Below are positions 47,876 through 59,065 of a DNA stretch of 64,000 nucleotides, piece after piece. Position 1 is the stretch's first letter. Each line of letters starts with the position of its first letter. Where the stretch lies: positions 16,792,501-16,856,500 of the forward strand of contig NC_016132.3 in the NCBI RefSeq assembly GCF_000005505.3. Reading direction: 5' to 3'. Source of the stretch: Brachypodium distachyon. Taxonomy: Eukaryota > Streptophyta > Magnoliopsida > Poales > Poaceae. The position numbers and the translations under genes were made by a program. The notes beneath the pieces are model-generated. The model had not been told where the DNA came from and searched no databases. It worked only from the letters and a program-made list of their open reading frames with translations.

Positions 47876-48056
47876 GCAACCTAATTTGCTAACCGTAACC
47901 CTAACAATCATCTAATTTGCTAACCCTAACCCTAACAATCACCTAATTTGCTAAATTAACATATATGATAGCATCTAATAATCATCTAATATATGACAGC
48001 AACTAATCCTAATTAATTTGCTAACCCTAATTTGCTAACCCTAACCCTAAATCACT
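47876..48056. repeat. Telomere-like CCCTAA stretches alternating with TAATTTGCT
   Basis: Units such as CTAATTTGCTAACCCTAACC with following CTAACAATCA recur four to five times. The CCCTAAC words are the plant telomere/telo-box motif but are too few and too interrupted to be a telomere. They sit just upstream of the GC-rich leader of the CACTA derivative. Confidence 0.8.
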
Positions 48057-48523
48057 CTAACAACAGCAACAGAGGAGAGGGAGGCAGAGGAGCGCACACC
48101 TAGGCAAAGGAGGAGGAGGATGGCGTCGGGGACGGTGGCGGCGGCGGGCTCGGTCTCGGGCTCGGTGCGGAGGCGGGGTCAACGGCGGCGTCGGGCTCGG
48201 GGGAGGAAGCAGGGTCGGCGTCGGGCTCGAGGGAGGAGGAGGCGGCGGCGTCGGGCTCAGGGGAGGAGGCTGACGGGCTCGGGCGCGGCGTCGGGCTCGG
48301 GGGAGGAGGAGGCGGTCGGGGTCAACGGTGCTCGGGGTGGAGGCGATCGGGGTCGACGGCGAGGACGCGGGGCGGCGGGCTCGGGGTTGACGGCGGCGGC
48401 GGCGCGAAATACCGGCAGTGTTTCGCCCGGGGAGCAAGACGGCCCACTGCTGGTCGCTCTGCGTGTTGAGGACGCGCGGGCGGAATAACCCTAGATTTCG
48501 CTAAGTGTTCCTTTATATACCCC

Positions 48524-48745
48524 ACTCCCATCAGTAACGGGTGGATAAGGGAGGCGACCGTTGCTGATGATCCTTCAATCATCAGTAACGGTCATGCTAG
48601 AAAGCGCCCGCCACTGATGTTCACCGAAGTGCAAAGCCCATCTACTCATCAGTAACGGGCGCTTTGAAGCCTGACCGTTACTGATGAGTATAGGCACTCA
48701 TCAGTAACGGGCGCATAGCAGCCTGACCGTTACTGATGAGGATAG
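48524..48745. repeat. CACTA subterminal repeats
   Basis: At least seven copies of ATCAGTAACGG(G/T) or its complement CCGTTACTGAT in both orientations, the binding-site pattern for CACTA accessory proteins. Similar clusters occur at 46802-46930 and 63218-63445. Confidence 0.85.
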
Positions 48746-48964
48746 GACATGGACTCCATTTCTATAGTATTTATACATCATGGAATTCATGTACTTAAAA
48801 GTTTGGTGAATAAATTCATGCATTTCTCTAGTGTTTGTGCTAAATTAAATTCAAAAAATTCATCACATGCATACACAAAAGTACAGCAATCACACATATA
48901 TAATTTCACTTAGTACAAAGTTTGCATTAAGATTGAGTACGTGTACATTTTTACAATGTGACTA

Positions 48965-51900
48965 CTAGTGCTTCTCCTTCCTTCGATAAGTCATAACTTG
49001 ACTCCTCTCAGAATTGCTTCTGAGGTAGGGTTTTTGTGGTATTTTCTCGCTCTTGCTCCCATCACTTCTTATTTTCCCTCTCCTTTTCCTCGTTAATATC
49101 GTGCGTTCCGCTTCTTCGTCATCTGCGGCGGTCGTCGGATCATGAAAACCTTCGTAGTCTTCTTGTGAAGTAACTCCGTCCACTCCAACAATACTTTTTT
49201 TTCCCTCTTCTTACTACGACGCGGCCTTTATTTGCCGGGTCGTCTATGTAGAAAACCTGATTGCATTGTTTAGCAAAGACCCATGGTTTCTCTCTTGCCG
49301 GGATTTTTCTCACGTCAACTTGATCACGAGGGATCTCAGGAGGTAGCACCATTGTCGTGAACCTGTGATTTTCTTCTTTGTCACCTTTGGTCCATCTTAC
49401 ACGGAACATTGGGATCTTTGTGATCGAATACTTCAATTCCCATATCTCCTCAATAACGCCGAAGAACGCTTTGGTTTTGCTGTTGTCGTCGGTCGCAGTC
49501 TCAGAAGTCATGACTACACCACTGTTTTGATACGTGCTTTTACGGTCCTGAGACGCAGTGTAGAAGTTATAGCCGTTGATCGCATATGATTGCCAGGTAG
49601 AGACGTGGTAAGCAGGTTGCCGTGACAAACATGCAACCGTCTCTTCTGATACATTGGTCGTCTCCCTGCCGTACCAATAATTCTTCAGCAACGCTGCGAA
49701 TGTTTTATTGTGCTCCCAATGGATTCAGACTTCTCCTCTTTTAGTGTTTTCATTTCGTAGTTGTTCCATGTGCATTTCCTGATAAGGCCGGCAACAACCG
49801 ACAGTTTGCAACACAACCAAATATGCTCTTTCAAAGTTAGCTTCCCTTCCTCTTTCATAGACATTAAGGTATGTATGTCCAAGGCCACCTTCGCCATCGA
49901 GCTTGCCCTTGTGCCGTGATTCGGGAACACCTATTGATTTCTGATCGGCCAACCAATCCGTGCAGAACTCGATGCACTCTTCTGCCCTAAAGCCTTCCAC
50001 GATGCTGCCTTCCAGACACGATCTGTTACGAACGTACCCCTTCAGAACCCCGTTGTATCGTTCAGGGCCATACATGTTATGCAGGAACGAGGGCCCTAGG
50101 GACAGGATCTCATCGCATATGTGGATAATTAGATGGACCATGATATCGAAGAAAGATGGAGGGAAGAACATCTCGAGCTCGCACAGAATCTGTATCATAG
50201 TATCCTTCAGTATCTGGCATCGTCTAAGGGTGATTGACTTCTGCGAGATGCTGTCAAAGAAGTCCGAAAGCTTCATGATTGTCTCCCTTACGTGCGGCTT
50301 CATGATACCTCTGATTGCGACTGGAAGTAACTGAGTGAGTATGACATGGTTGTCGTGAGACTTCATGCCAGATAGCTTGTGACTCTTCATGTCAACTAGA
50401 TGCTTGATGCTCGACGAGTAGTTCGATGGAACTTTAATGCCCGGCAGGCACTGGCACATCCTATGCAACTCGTCTTTGTACGGGTTGTAACATGCAAGAC
50501 GACACCGCGTGGTCACCGTCACGAAACCATTCTTGTTGGCTGCCGACACTTGATCTTTACCCCACAACTCTTTCCTGATAGACATGAGTTCTAGGTCCTT
50601 CCGTGCGTTGGGTCCATCTTTCGTCTTCTCTGGAATGTTCATCAGCAACCCCAGCACACTGTCGCATACATTTTTCTCCACGTGCATGACATCTATGCTG
50701 TGGCGGCATTCTAAATGTGCCCAGTACTCCAGGTCCCAGAATACGGACCTCCTTTTCCACACGACGCCTTCAGGTTCCTTATATTTCTTCGCAGCAATCT
50801 TTCCGGGGACAACCTCTAGATCGTTCACAATTTCGATGATTTGCATACTAGACTTCTCCTTCGGCGTTGTCCCGTGCTCCGCCTTCCATTGAACCTTTCC
50901 TTGTCATCCCTCCAAGGGTCTTTAGCATCCAACCACTTTCGGTGGCCCATGTACACAATTTTGGATGAAGCGGGCAACTTCTCCGATGTCGTGTTTTCCC
51001 CGCACTTTGTACAGGCCTTGTAGCCATGTGTCACCTGGCATGAAGTATTTCCATTCGCGGGGTAGTCATGCACGCAGGTCAGAAGCGCTGCTCTCATCGT
51101 GAACTACTCCCTCCTGTTTGCGTCCCAAACCACTCTGCCAGGGTTCCAAAGCTGCTTTGGCTCATCCTTCACTAGCTGCAGATACACATTTATGTCAGCT
51201 CTGGGCTGCTTTGGACCCTGTATGAGCATGCACATGTGGATGTACTTTCTCTTCATGATTAACCATGGAGGAAGGTTGTAGACAAACAAGATCACTGGCC
51301 ATGTGCTGTGCTTGTTGTTCATGTTTCCGAAAGGATTTATCCCGTCAGTGCTGAGACCGAGCCTCAGGTTTCTGGGCTCTGCCCCAAAATCTGGAAATGC
51401 CGTGTCCAAGTTCCTCCACTGAGTCCCATCGGCAGGGTGTCTTAGGACCCCAGCCTCCTCCACACGGTAGTGCCTGTCAGGATTGAATGCAGCCTGCGCC
51501 GGATCGTGATAGACGAGATACCTCGCATCCTTAACGTTCTGCATCCAACGCTCAACTCGGCCACCTGTCGTAAGATACCAGACAGTCTTTGCCGGCCTGC
51601 CCTTCATCACTTCTTCCCCATCGTCTTCGCCAGCTTTGGCGTTTTTCTTCTTGTATCTCGATGCACCGCATATGTGGCAGCTCTCATGGTTCTCGTACTC
51701 CAATGTATACCATGTAGTCGTTTGGACATGAATGATGTTTCACGCAATCCAATCCAAGCGGGCATGTAATCTTCTTCGCCTCGTATGTGCTCTTGGGCAA
51801 CTTATTTGGCTGTGAAAAACCAAAGCTAGGTAACTCAACAAGCCCGTGAAGCCCTTGTCTAACCAGCATGATGCTGCCTTCAGCCTCAAAAGTTCGAGCG

Positions 51901-52447
51901 TCACTTCGAGCACGTTGTTTTCTTCACCAGCTCCATCATACAAGGGTGTGTTTGCGTCCTCCAACAATTTTTTGAATTGAGCAGACTCTGCCTCATCTTC
52001 GGGGTCCTCCAACTGGTCCCGTAGGTACGGGTCATCTAGCCTTTCGGAAATCTTGCCACGTGGAGCTACTTCACCTTCCACATTAGCCTCCTCATCGACC
52101 CTTGTTTCTTCCTCGGAATCATTCGCCAGATCATACCGCAGGACATCATCATCTTCGCTACCGCTACCGACATCAACCGCATCCTCCCCGTGACAAGTCC
52201 AGCGAGAATAACCATCGACAAAACCCGATGCCAGCACGTGCATCTGAACATCTTCAGGCTTCATCATGCATGTGTTTCCACATTTGCGACATGGGCAACG
52301 CATCATCAAAAGTCCTTTTCGTTCCATATCGCCTTTCGCGACTCCAAAAAAGACCGTCCATTCGGTTATCCATCGAGCATTGATTCTTTCCTTGCCGTAC
52401 ATCCAAGAATGGTCCTTCGATCTACAACACAATACACAAGAAAACAA
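48965..52447 (-). pseudogene. CACTA transposase, TNP2/TNPD type, frame-broken
   Basis: Catalyses CACTA excision and insertion. In order on the minus strand: Transpos_assoc domain (52400-52170: ARWITEWTVFF, CPCRKCGNT, HVLASGFVDGYSRWTCHGE); an acidic linker; NKLPKSTYEAKKITCPLG (51830-51770); the TNP2 core at 51703-50560 (HICGASRYKK, VLRHPADGTQWRNLD, LGLSTDGINPFG, HSTWPVILFVYNLPPWL, LIQGPKQP, then SIDVMHVEKNVCDSVLGLL); DUF4218 (50400-49930: TQLLPVAIRG, FFPPSFFDIMVHLIIHI, GPERYNGVLKGYVRNRS, EGSIVEGFRAEECIEF); and DUF4216 (49450-49250: WELKYSITKIPMFRVRW, VFAKQCNQVFYIDD). At least four frame changes separate these blocks. Some may be introns, but most look like frameshifts, so it is probably dead. 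Confidence 0.9.
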
Positions 52448-53036
52448 AAAAGCAAAATAGTTAGCCTAATCATTGACAAGGAGATTAAGGTGCTAATTAA
52501 CCGGAGCTAACTACAATTTTGAAATTAGAGACATTCAGAGAGAAATTGGAGGCTGGCGAGAAAGATCGGAAGGGAGAGAGAGCTCGCAAGCGAGAGGGAA
52601 GCTCCGGGCGACAACGAGGAGGCCGCATTTCGGCCGGCGGCCGCAGAGCTCAAAAATTTGAAATCGGGAAAATTCGGAGAGAAATTGGAGGCCGGCGAGA
52701 GAGATCGGGGGGGAGAGGGACATCAGGAGGGAGAGGGAAGCTTAGGGCTCGAAGATCGGAGCTCGCCAGCCGCCGAAGCTCCTAAAATGGAGCTCGCCGG
52801 TCATGGAGGCGGCGCTGCCGGCACGGGGGGGACGGAGGAGGAAGGGGGAGGGAGGAGGGCGTACCTGGGGTGCTCACCGGCGGCCATGGCGCAGTCGGGC
52901 GGCACCTCGCCGTCGCCGGAGAGGAAGGGGCCGCAGCTGGTCCGTTACGACGCGCGGCGCGACCAGCTGCGGCTCCGCCCAGCGTATTTAGAACGCGAGT
53001 AACATCAGTGTAGGTCGAGGTTTTCATGACCGTTAC
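52448..53036 (-). other. 5' leader of the TNP2 element, truncated at a Copia LTR
   Basis: GC- and purine-rich sequence with internal repeats (GAGAAATTGGAGGCYGGCGAGA near 52538 and 52679). At the outer side it has remnants of subterminal repeats, CATCAGTGTAGG and GACCGTTACTGA (to 53039). The CACTA terminus itself is missing: the sequence passes directly into the interior of an LTR at 53037. Confidence 0.6.
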
Positions 53037-53604
53037 TGAATTAATCGCAATCTTCTCTTGATCTCGTGATAAACCTGCAGCAAAGTATTATGAACTTGTG
53101 ATGAACCTGCACCAAAGTGTTAGAACGATCTAGCGCGAAGATTTCACGAAGATCGGAGAAGAACAGAGATGACACCGTCAACGAATGTCTTTATTGCAAC
53201 GATGTCGATCGATTACAAAAGATGTAACCATGCATCCAAGAACTCTTCAAGAATTGATCTAGATCCAAAGCTCTGAGTTTCCTCACGTCCTTACTAAAAT
53301 CCTAGCTAGGACGTCCTCTATTTATAAGGGAAAATTCGCGACCCTAAACAGAGTCTGAATCCAACACGAACTCTTCTGTCCCGGTCGTTATTCTGCCCGT
53401 GGGGCCCACATAGGACCACTTTTCCATCCGACACCAACTCACGCCATGTTTTCACATAAGAAACTAATGGATCAACACACCGCTAGCAAAGCACTAAGTA
53501 CAAACAAGATACATCTCATGACATAAGTATCCATATTACCAAAGTATTCACATCAATGTTTCATCTAAAACACTTGCCAATGTTACACATCACCAATGAT
53601 TTCA
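53037..53604 (-). repeat. 3' LTR of the Copia element (truncated)
   Basis: Aligns from TGAATTAATCGCAATC with the right LTR at 58031. It has deletions of about 60 and 390 bases near 53403-53445, and ends at TTTCA where the internal polypurine sequence begins. Confidence 0.88.
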
Positions 53605-54544
53605 GAATCTCTCCCTCGATGAAAACATTGGAAACATCTCCTTAACAACACTAGACATTGAACATTGATTGGCATACACATTCACTAAAGCGATTTTTTT
53701 GTTTTTTTTTGTCATATTTTATTTTTCTTTGTTGTGATGAGCATTATGAAACATCATGAACATGATAATTGTGCATCCAAGTCATGTAAAAAGTAGTTGT
53801 ACTCAACATGTATATAAGTATGATCTACACATGACTAACAATCAAGTATTGTTACGATTTATTGCAAGACATGGTCTCCCCTTGTCAACTACATCAATAC
53901 TTGAATACAAAATAACTTGCAGCACATTACATTAAACATAGCACTTTATAAAAGCATAATATTTATTTTCATTGAATTTATATACCAAGTCAATTCAACC
54001 TTGTCAAGCCTATATTTAAAACACCATGCCAAGCCTATGTCCAAAGTGCAATGATTAACAATCAGAAGCTTAAGGCAAATGGTAAGCAATCAGAAGCTTA
54101 AGACAAAGGTTTCAATAAACACAGCAACTTCCAAGTTCATACCAAAGTGCAATGGTAAGCAGTCTCGTGAAGATGTAGTGCGACATTGGCATATTTATTT
54201 AGTAAAAATTGCTTGACACCACATGTCTTTGTATATTTGGAACCTTGATACCATTATATTTTCATCATTGCTAGTAATTAAGTATCCAAGACCAAAATAG
54301 CTAACAAAGTTTAACCATGACAAGATTTAGTTCAAGTTATCATTCGTATTAGAAGTCATGTGATATACTATTTCATACGAGCATACATATAAAATGGCAA
54401 TGTCCTCAAAACATAAACGTGGTTGCAAAAATGTCATTTCAGGATGGAATACAATGCTCATTACTTTTTTGGATTTTTTTATTTATTAAAGATAAAAGAA
54501 CGAAAAAGAAGCAACTGAAAAGATATTTTACATATCGTACACGA
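53605..54544 (-). other. Non-coding 3' internal region of the Copia element
   Basis: AT-rich sequence between the end of the RNase H frame and the left LTR. It contains no ORF that I recognise. Similar long 3' non-coding regions occur in some plant Copia lineages. Confidence 0.5.
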
Positions 54545-54559
54545 AGAACAAACTCCCCC

Positions 54560-55396
54560 TCAAACCATCCCGTATGGTTTGATTACTCCAAGTTCACCTC
54601 GAAGAAAAGCAAACCGAGAAAAATCCAATGGTTTAGTAAAAATGTCTACCAATTGACGTTCAGTATTTATAAAGTTGATCACAACATTTTCTTTTTCAAC
54701 ATGATCTCTAAGAAAATGATATCTTATATCTATGTGCTTAGTTCTTGAATGTTGCACCGGGTTTTTAGCAATACATATAGCACTAGTGTTATCACAATAA
54801 AGTGGTACACTTTCTATAGTAACCCCATAACCTTTTCATTATAGCTATTATCCATCAAATCTGTAAGCAACAGGTACATATTCACTTTCAGCAGTAGATT
54901 GTGCAACAAAACTTTATTTCTTAGAAGACCAAACTACTAAAGAATCACAAAATATAAGCATGTATCAGATGTACTCTTTCTATCAATTCTACAACCTCCA
55001 AAATCAGCATCCGTAAATGCACGCAATATAATACTAGAGCAAGTAGAAGCCTAATGCCAAAACATAGGATGCCATGTAGATACCTGAAAATCCTTTTGAC
55101 AACTTGTAGATGTGATGCACGTGGGGAAGCTTCAAACCTAGCCTTGTTGCAAAAAATAACATAATACCCAACGTGCACCAATAAGGGTATGACCTCTAAA
55201 AATATTTCCTCCCCCTGAACATATGTTCCTGCATTACGAATAAGAGGACTTTCGCCACAACAGTAGAGGTACAAGCATCTCCATAAATTATACTTTCAGC
55301 CCGAGATGCACATGTGAGGGAGGAGAACCAATTTTTATCACCGGTCATGTGATGAGAACAACTGGAATCCACTAGCCATATGTTCCCCTTCCTCAA
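54560..55396 (-). pseudogene. Remnants of Copia pol: protease start and RNase H end
   Basis: On the minus strand 55396-55196 gives IWLVDSSCSHHMTGDKNWF, the retropepsin site with DSG changed to DSS. After a short junction, 55160-55090 gives ARFEASPRASHLQVVKRIFR followed by YLHG, and 54757-54560 gives HIDIRYHFLRDHVE, NTERQLVDIFTKPLD and RFAFLRGELGV, the RNase H end of Copia pol. Integrase and nearly all reverse transcriptase are gone, so this copy could move only with proteins from elsewhere. Confidence 0.88.
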
Positions 55397-55470
55397 GTGA
55401 AGTGCCTACAAATAACAAACACATGCCGAGATCTCCGTACTAGGGTTAGATAAAAAAAACTTTTAGGTAT

Positions 55471-57597
55471 CTAGTACTGAGATACACGACGAGTAAGCAA
55501 AGCACGAGTTTCCTTATACATTGGGACAGATTGTACGTGTTTCATGCAAGTTGAAACGGAAGGTGAAACATTCACCCTAGGCACATAACGGGGAGTAGTA
55601 GTTTTATCATGAGCATAATGTGCCTTGAAGAAATTAGATCTAGCTTGTTTTCTTTCCTTTTTAATTACTCTAGCTAGTCTAAAACAAGAACCTACAGCAT
55701 GTCCAGGTTTATTACAATAAGTGCAAGTGTACCTACTTCCAGGTTTAGCATGTGATGTATGACCTATATTTGCACTTGTTGGAGTATCATTAGACATGAT
55801 GCCAGCTGATATGAAAATCACATTGGTTGGCTTGTTAGTTGTTTCAAAAATTCCATTGCCAAGTGACTTAACTATAGTGGGTGGATTATCATTAAAATGA
55901 GCATATGCATTAAAACCAAGTCCGGTCTTGTTCTTACTCACTTTAGACTTATCTAAGATCATATTCAGATTTTTGTGCCGACTAGAAAATTTCTGCAAAG
56001 ATGCTAGTAAATAATTAACTTGGTGAGACAGGGCAATACAATTATCACAAGCACTATCCATGATTTATTTTCCACTTTTACAATTAGCGCACAAAGAAAC
56101 CTCATGGATGTGTAAAGCATTTTCAACATGAGAAACCCTAGCATTTGCATCTTTCAACTTCAATTCAAGAATATGACAATTATTACAAGAAGTTGAATCT
56201 GTCAAATCAGAAGTATCCATGCTAGCATCATTAATATGTTTACGTTTATGCACAATAGGTTTCTCATTGTTTTCTAATGCAACTCTAAGCTTATCAAGAG
56301 TATCATCATGAATAGAACGCAAAGAGGTAAGCTCAGAATATATAGAATCACAAGACTTGCAGGAATCATCATCAGGAATCATAGACTTAAGTTTAGTAAT
56401 TTCAGAATTCAAGGATGCAATTTTCAAGTCATATTTCTTAATTCTTTTAGTAGCATGATCAAGCAAGGAACTCAATTTACTATCACTTTTAAGTAATTCA
56501 TCATAAGAAAGTTCTACCTCATTGTTGCTGTCACTGTCGTAGTCGTCGCAGGAGCTAACACTCTTGATGCTAGCCATAAGACACATCCCATTAATGTCGC
56601 GCTTGCCTTTGGATGCATCATTTTCATCAGACTCGATATCCACATCATTCAAGCATGATTCACCATATTCATTGATTACAGAGAAAATACTGTGAGCCAC
56701 CGCTCGAGCAAAGTCGCCCCTCTTTTTATTCTTGATGTTGAAGGGGCGCTTCTTTTTCTTGTCCTCCCCATTTTCTTCTTTCGCCATCTTGGATAAGAAT
56801 TTAGGACAATTTTGGCGAAAGTGATTTGGATCACCACATTCAAAGCACCTTGGAGCATTGTTCCCACCTCTCTTCCTTGAACAAACATTTTGCAGGGCAC
56901 GTGTAAAACGAGAGGTGAGGAGTGCCAATTCTTCCTCTGGGTATTGCTCTAGCTGTTCATCAGTTAGTTGAGACAAAGAAGACAGAGCATAGCAATATGT
57001 AGAAGTACCATCATTAGAGCTGCCAGGGTTAGTAACAAGTGCAATTGATTTGGAACCGGTTCTCGTAGTAAGAATATCTAATTCATGAGTTTTCAATTTT
57101 GAGTACAGAATATCAAGTGTAAGTGTGCTTATGACAGTAGATTTTCTAATAGATGTAACTTTCATCTCCCATATGGACATATCTAATGCACTCAAAAGTT
57201 GCCTAGAAGCCTCAGCATCAGTATAAGTAACACCTAATGCACGTAAGTTGCTGAGAATCTTATTAAAGCGTGCAAATAATTCATCCAAAGATTCACCTGT
57301 ATTCATCTCAAATCTCATGTACTCCATTTTGTACATGTCCTGACGCACCTCCTTAACACAGTTTGATCCTTCATGATAACTACAAAGTGCGTTCCATACC
57401 TCATGAGCGGATGCAAGGTGAGCGACACGGTCGAAGTCACTTCGTTGTAAACCTTGGATGATGTAGTTCCTCGCCTTGTAGTTGTTCTCCATGTGGATCA
57501 AGTTTGTTGGTGTGATCGCATTGTCCGCGGGAAGCTCATAGGGCTTGGCGATCTTCTCCCATATGTCGTAGCTTTGTGCCATGATGTATACCTTCAT
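55471..57597 (-). CDS. Copia gag polyprotein, two parts separated by one in-frame TAA
   Basis: Gag packages the retrotransposon RNA. The first part (57597-56065, 510 aa) has a UBN2/Retrotran_gag domain at residues ~50-180 (VWNALCSYHEGS, LDELFARFNKILSNLRALG), a CCHC zinc knuckle (CFECGDPNHFRQNC), a basic stretch (KKKKRPFNIKNKKRG) and a coiled-coil-like tail. It stops at TAA 56067-56065. The same frame resumes (ATG at 56061) for 196 more residues with a second CCHC knuckle (CTYCNKPGHAVGSC) before the protease. The single stop could be a point mutation or a readthrough signal. The long ORF in an otherwise deleted element implies recent activity or recent deletion. Confidence 0.88.
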
Positions 57598-57709
57598 CTT
57601 CGCCTTCCAAAACTAAAAATCAACACCATCGAACACACAGGGTTTGGTAGATTACCTATCCATATCTAGCAAGTCTAATCAACCGGTTAAGATAAATTAG
57701 AGAGACCTT

Positions 57710-57721
57710 GCTCTGATACCA
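57710..57721 (-). promoter_or_regulatory. Primer-binding site of the Copia element
   Basis: TGGTATCAGAGC on the minus strand, two bases after the LTR end at 57724, matches the 3' end of plant initiator methionine tRNA as in most Copia elements. Confidence 0.9.
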
Positions 57722-57723
57722 AT

Positions 57724-59065
57724 TGTGAGATCGAGATAGGAAATCAGAGGGGGGTGAATGATTGAGCGGAAGCAAATTAAAACTTTTCCCGAAAGTTCAA
57801 ACCCTAAATCACCTTTCTATCCGTGATAGTAAAACAGCCGTAACTTTTCATTGGATGAACCAACAAATACGTATGAGTATGCAAAAGAAAGGTATTGAAA
57901 TTATCTAACCAACACAACAAGAATCAGCTCAATTGGACTTACCAATCAAAAGATATGATCAAATCAGTAACAGCTGACAGAAAGTTACGAGAATTAATCT
58001 ATAATCGATTTCGAGGAATAACAAGAAAGATGAATTAATCGCAATCTTCTCTTGATCTCGTGATAAACCTGCAGCAAAGTATTATGAACTTGTGATGAAC
58101 CTGCACCAAAGTGTTAGAACGATCTAGCGCGAAGATTTCACGAAGATCGGAGAAGAACAGAGATGACACCGTCAACGAATGTCTTTATTGCAACGATGTC
58201 GATCGATTACAAAAGATGCAACCATACATACAAGAACTCTCCAAGAATTGATCTAGATCCAAAGCTCTGAGTTTTCTCACGTCCTTACTAAAATCCTAGC
58301 TAGGACGTCCTCTATTTATAAGGGAAAATTCGTGACCCTAAACCGAGTCCGAATCCAACACGAACTCTTATGTCCCGGTCGTTATTCTGCCCGTGGGGCC
58401 CACAGACGACTTCGGAATGAGACGACTCCAAAAGAAAAGTTGTTTGTCTCGACGACACGCACAACTTTCATGTGGACCACTTTTCCATGCGACGCCATCC
58501 TGATGACGCTACTGTTTAATCTTTAAACAGCTCTCATCTAGCCACGGCTGGACCTACATATCTTCACGTCGATGCCACTCCATGCCATCAATTATTCTTG
58601 TGATGTGTTCAAAACTCGACCATCACGTATCGAATATCTCCAATACCATACATATCCGGTATAAACAACGTACGACAAACCGGTGCCCTCCCGGATCATC
58701 GTAGCCTTCACTTCCATTGTTCCTTCGCACGAACGTCCCGCATGACCTTAATCCTCGACCTCAGCTTCTCCCAAGCTTCGTCACTCGATCCCGTCATCGA
58801 CCACGTTCCTCTAGCTCCGGCAACAACTGAAAGCGAACACACAAATAACCAGTACGAGCACAAGTCCACGACTTGACTCAGGGTAAGTTCCACACAACTC
58901 ACGCCATGTGTTCACATAAGAAACTAATGAATCAACACACCGCTAGCAAAGCACTAAGTCCAAACAAGATACATCTCATCACATAAGTATTCATATTAGC
59001 CAAAGTATCCACATCAATGTTTCATCTAAAATATTTGCCAATGTTACACATCACCTATGATTTCA
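57724..59065 (-). repeat. 5' LTR of the Copia element, complete
   Basis: Runs from TGTGAGATCG to ATGATTTCA on the plus strand (minus strand TGAAATCAT...CACA). It includes a TATA box in CCCTTATAAATAGAG near 58311-58325. Confidence 0.88.

Larger units (their letters stand above)
46786..48776 (-). mobile_element. CACTA deletion derivative (non-autonomous), ~2 kb
   Basis: Bounded on the left by the CACTA terminus at 46786 and on the right by a degenerate terminus ending CCATTTCTATAGTATTT near 48776, with subterminal repeats inside both. Bases 46960-47400 are the inverted copy of 62800-63200 and encode, on the minus strand, the last residues of the Ulp1-type ORF2 (KPSGDFFERVEQVVSRVHPRQ). Bases 48057-48520 are a GC-rich, ORF-like leader (simple Gly/Arg/Ser repeats) unlike that of the TNP2 element. 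Everything between 5' leader and ORF2 tail is deleted. Confidence 0.6.
53037..59065 (-). mobile_element. Copia LTR retrotransposon, internally deleted and truncated at one LTR
   Basis: The right LTR (its 5' LTR) is 57724-59065, TG...CA, 1342 bp, with a TATAAATAGAG box. The left LTR is 53037-53604. It lacks the terminal 307 bases and two internal segments, but the shared parts differ by only about ten bases in the first 360 compared by eye. The PBS is 57721-57710 (TGGTATCAGAGC, initiator-tRNA-Met-like). Polypurine GAGGGAGAGATTC lies next to the left LTR. Gag is almost intact, and most of pol is deleted. CAGAA follows the right LTR, but its partner cannot be tested because the left end is missing. 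Confidence 0.92.

Noticed and set aside
47876..48056. True telomere or interstitial telomere array
   Set aside because: The CCCTAA words are short and interrupted and lie inside a CACTA element.
48057..48488. Plus- and minus-strand ORFs of ~120 codons rich in Arg/Gly or Pro/Arg
   Set aside because: Low-complexity translation of a GC-rich CACTA leader with GGCTCGGGGGAGGA repeats; no evidence of coding.
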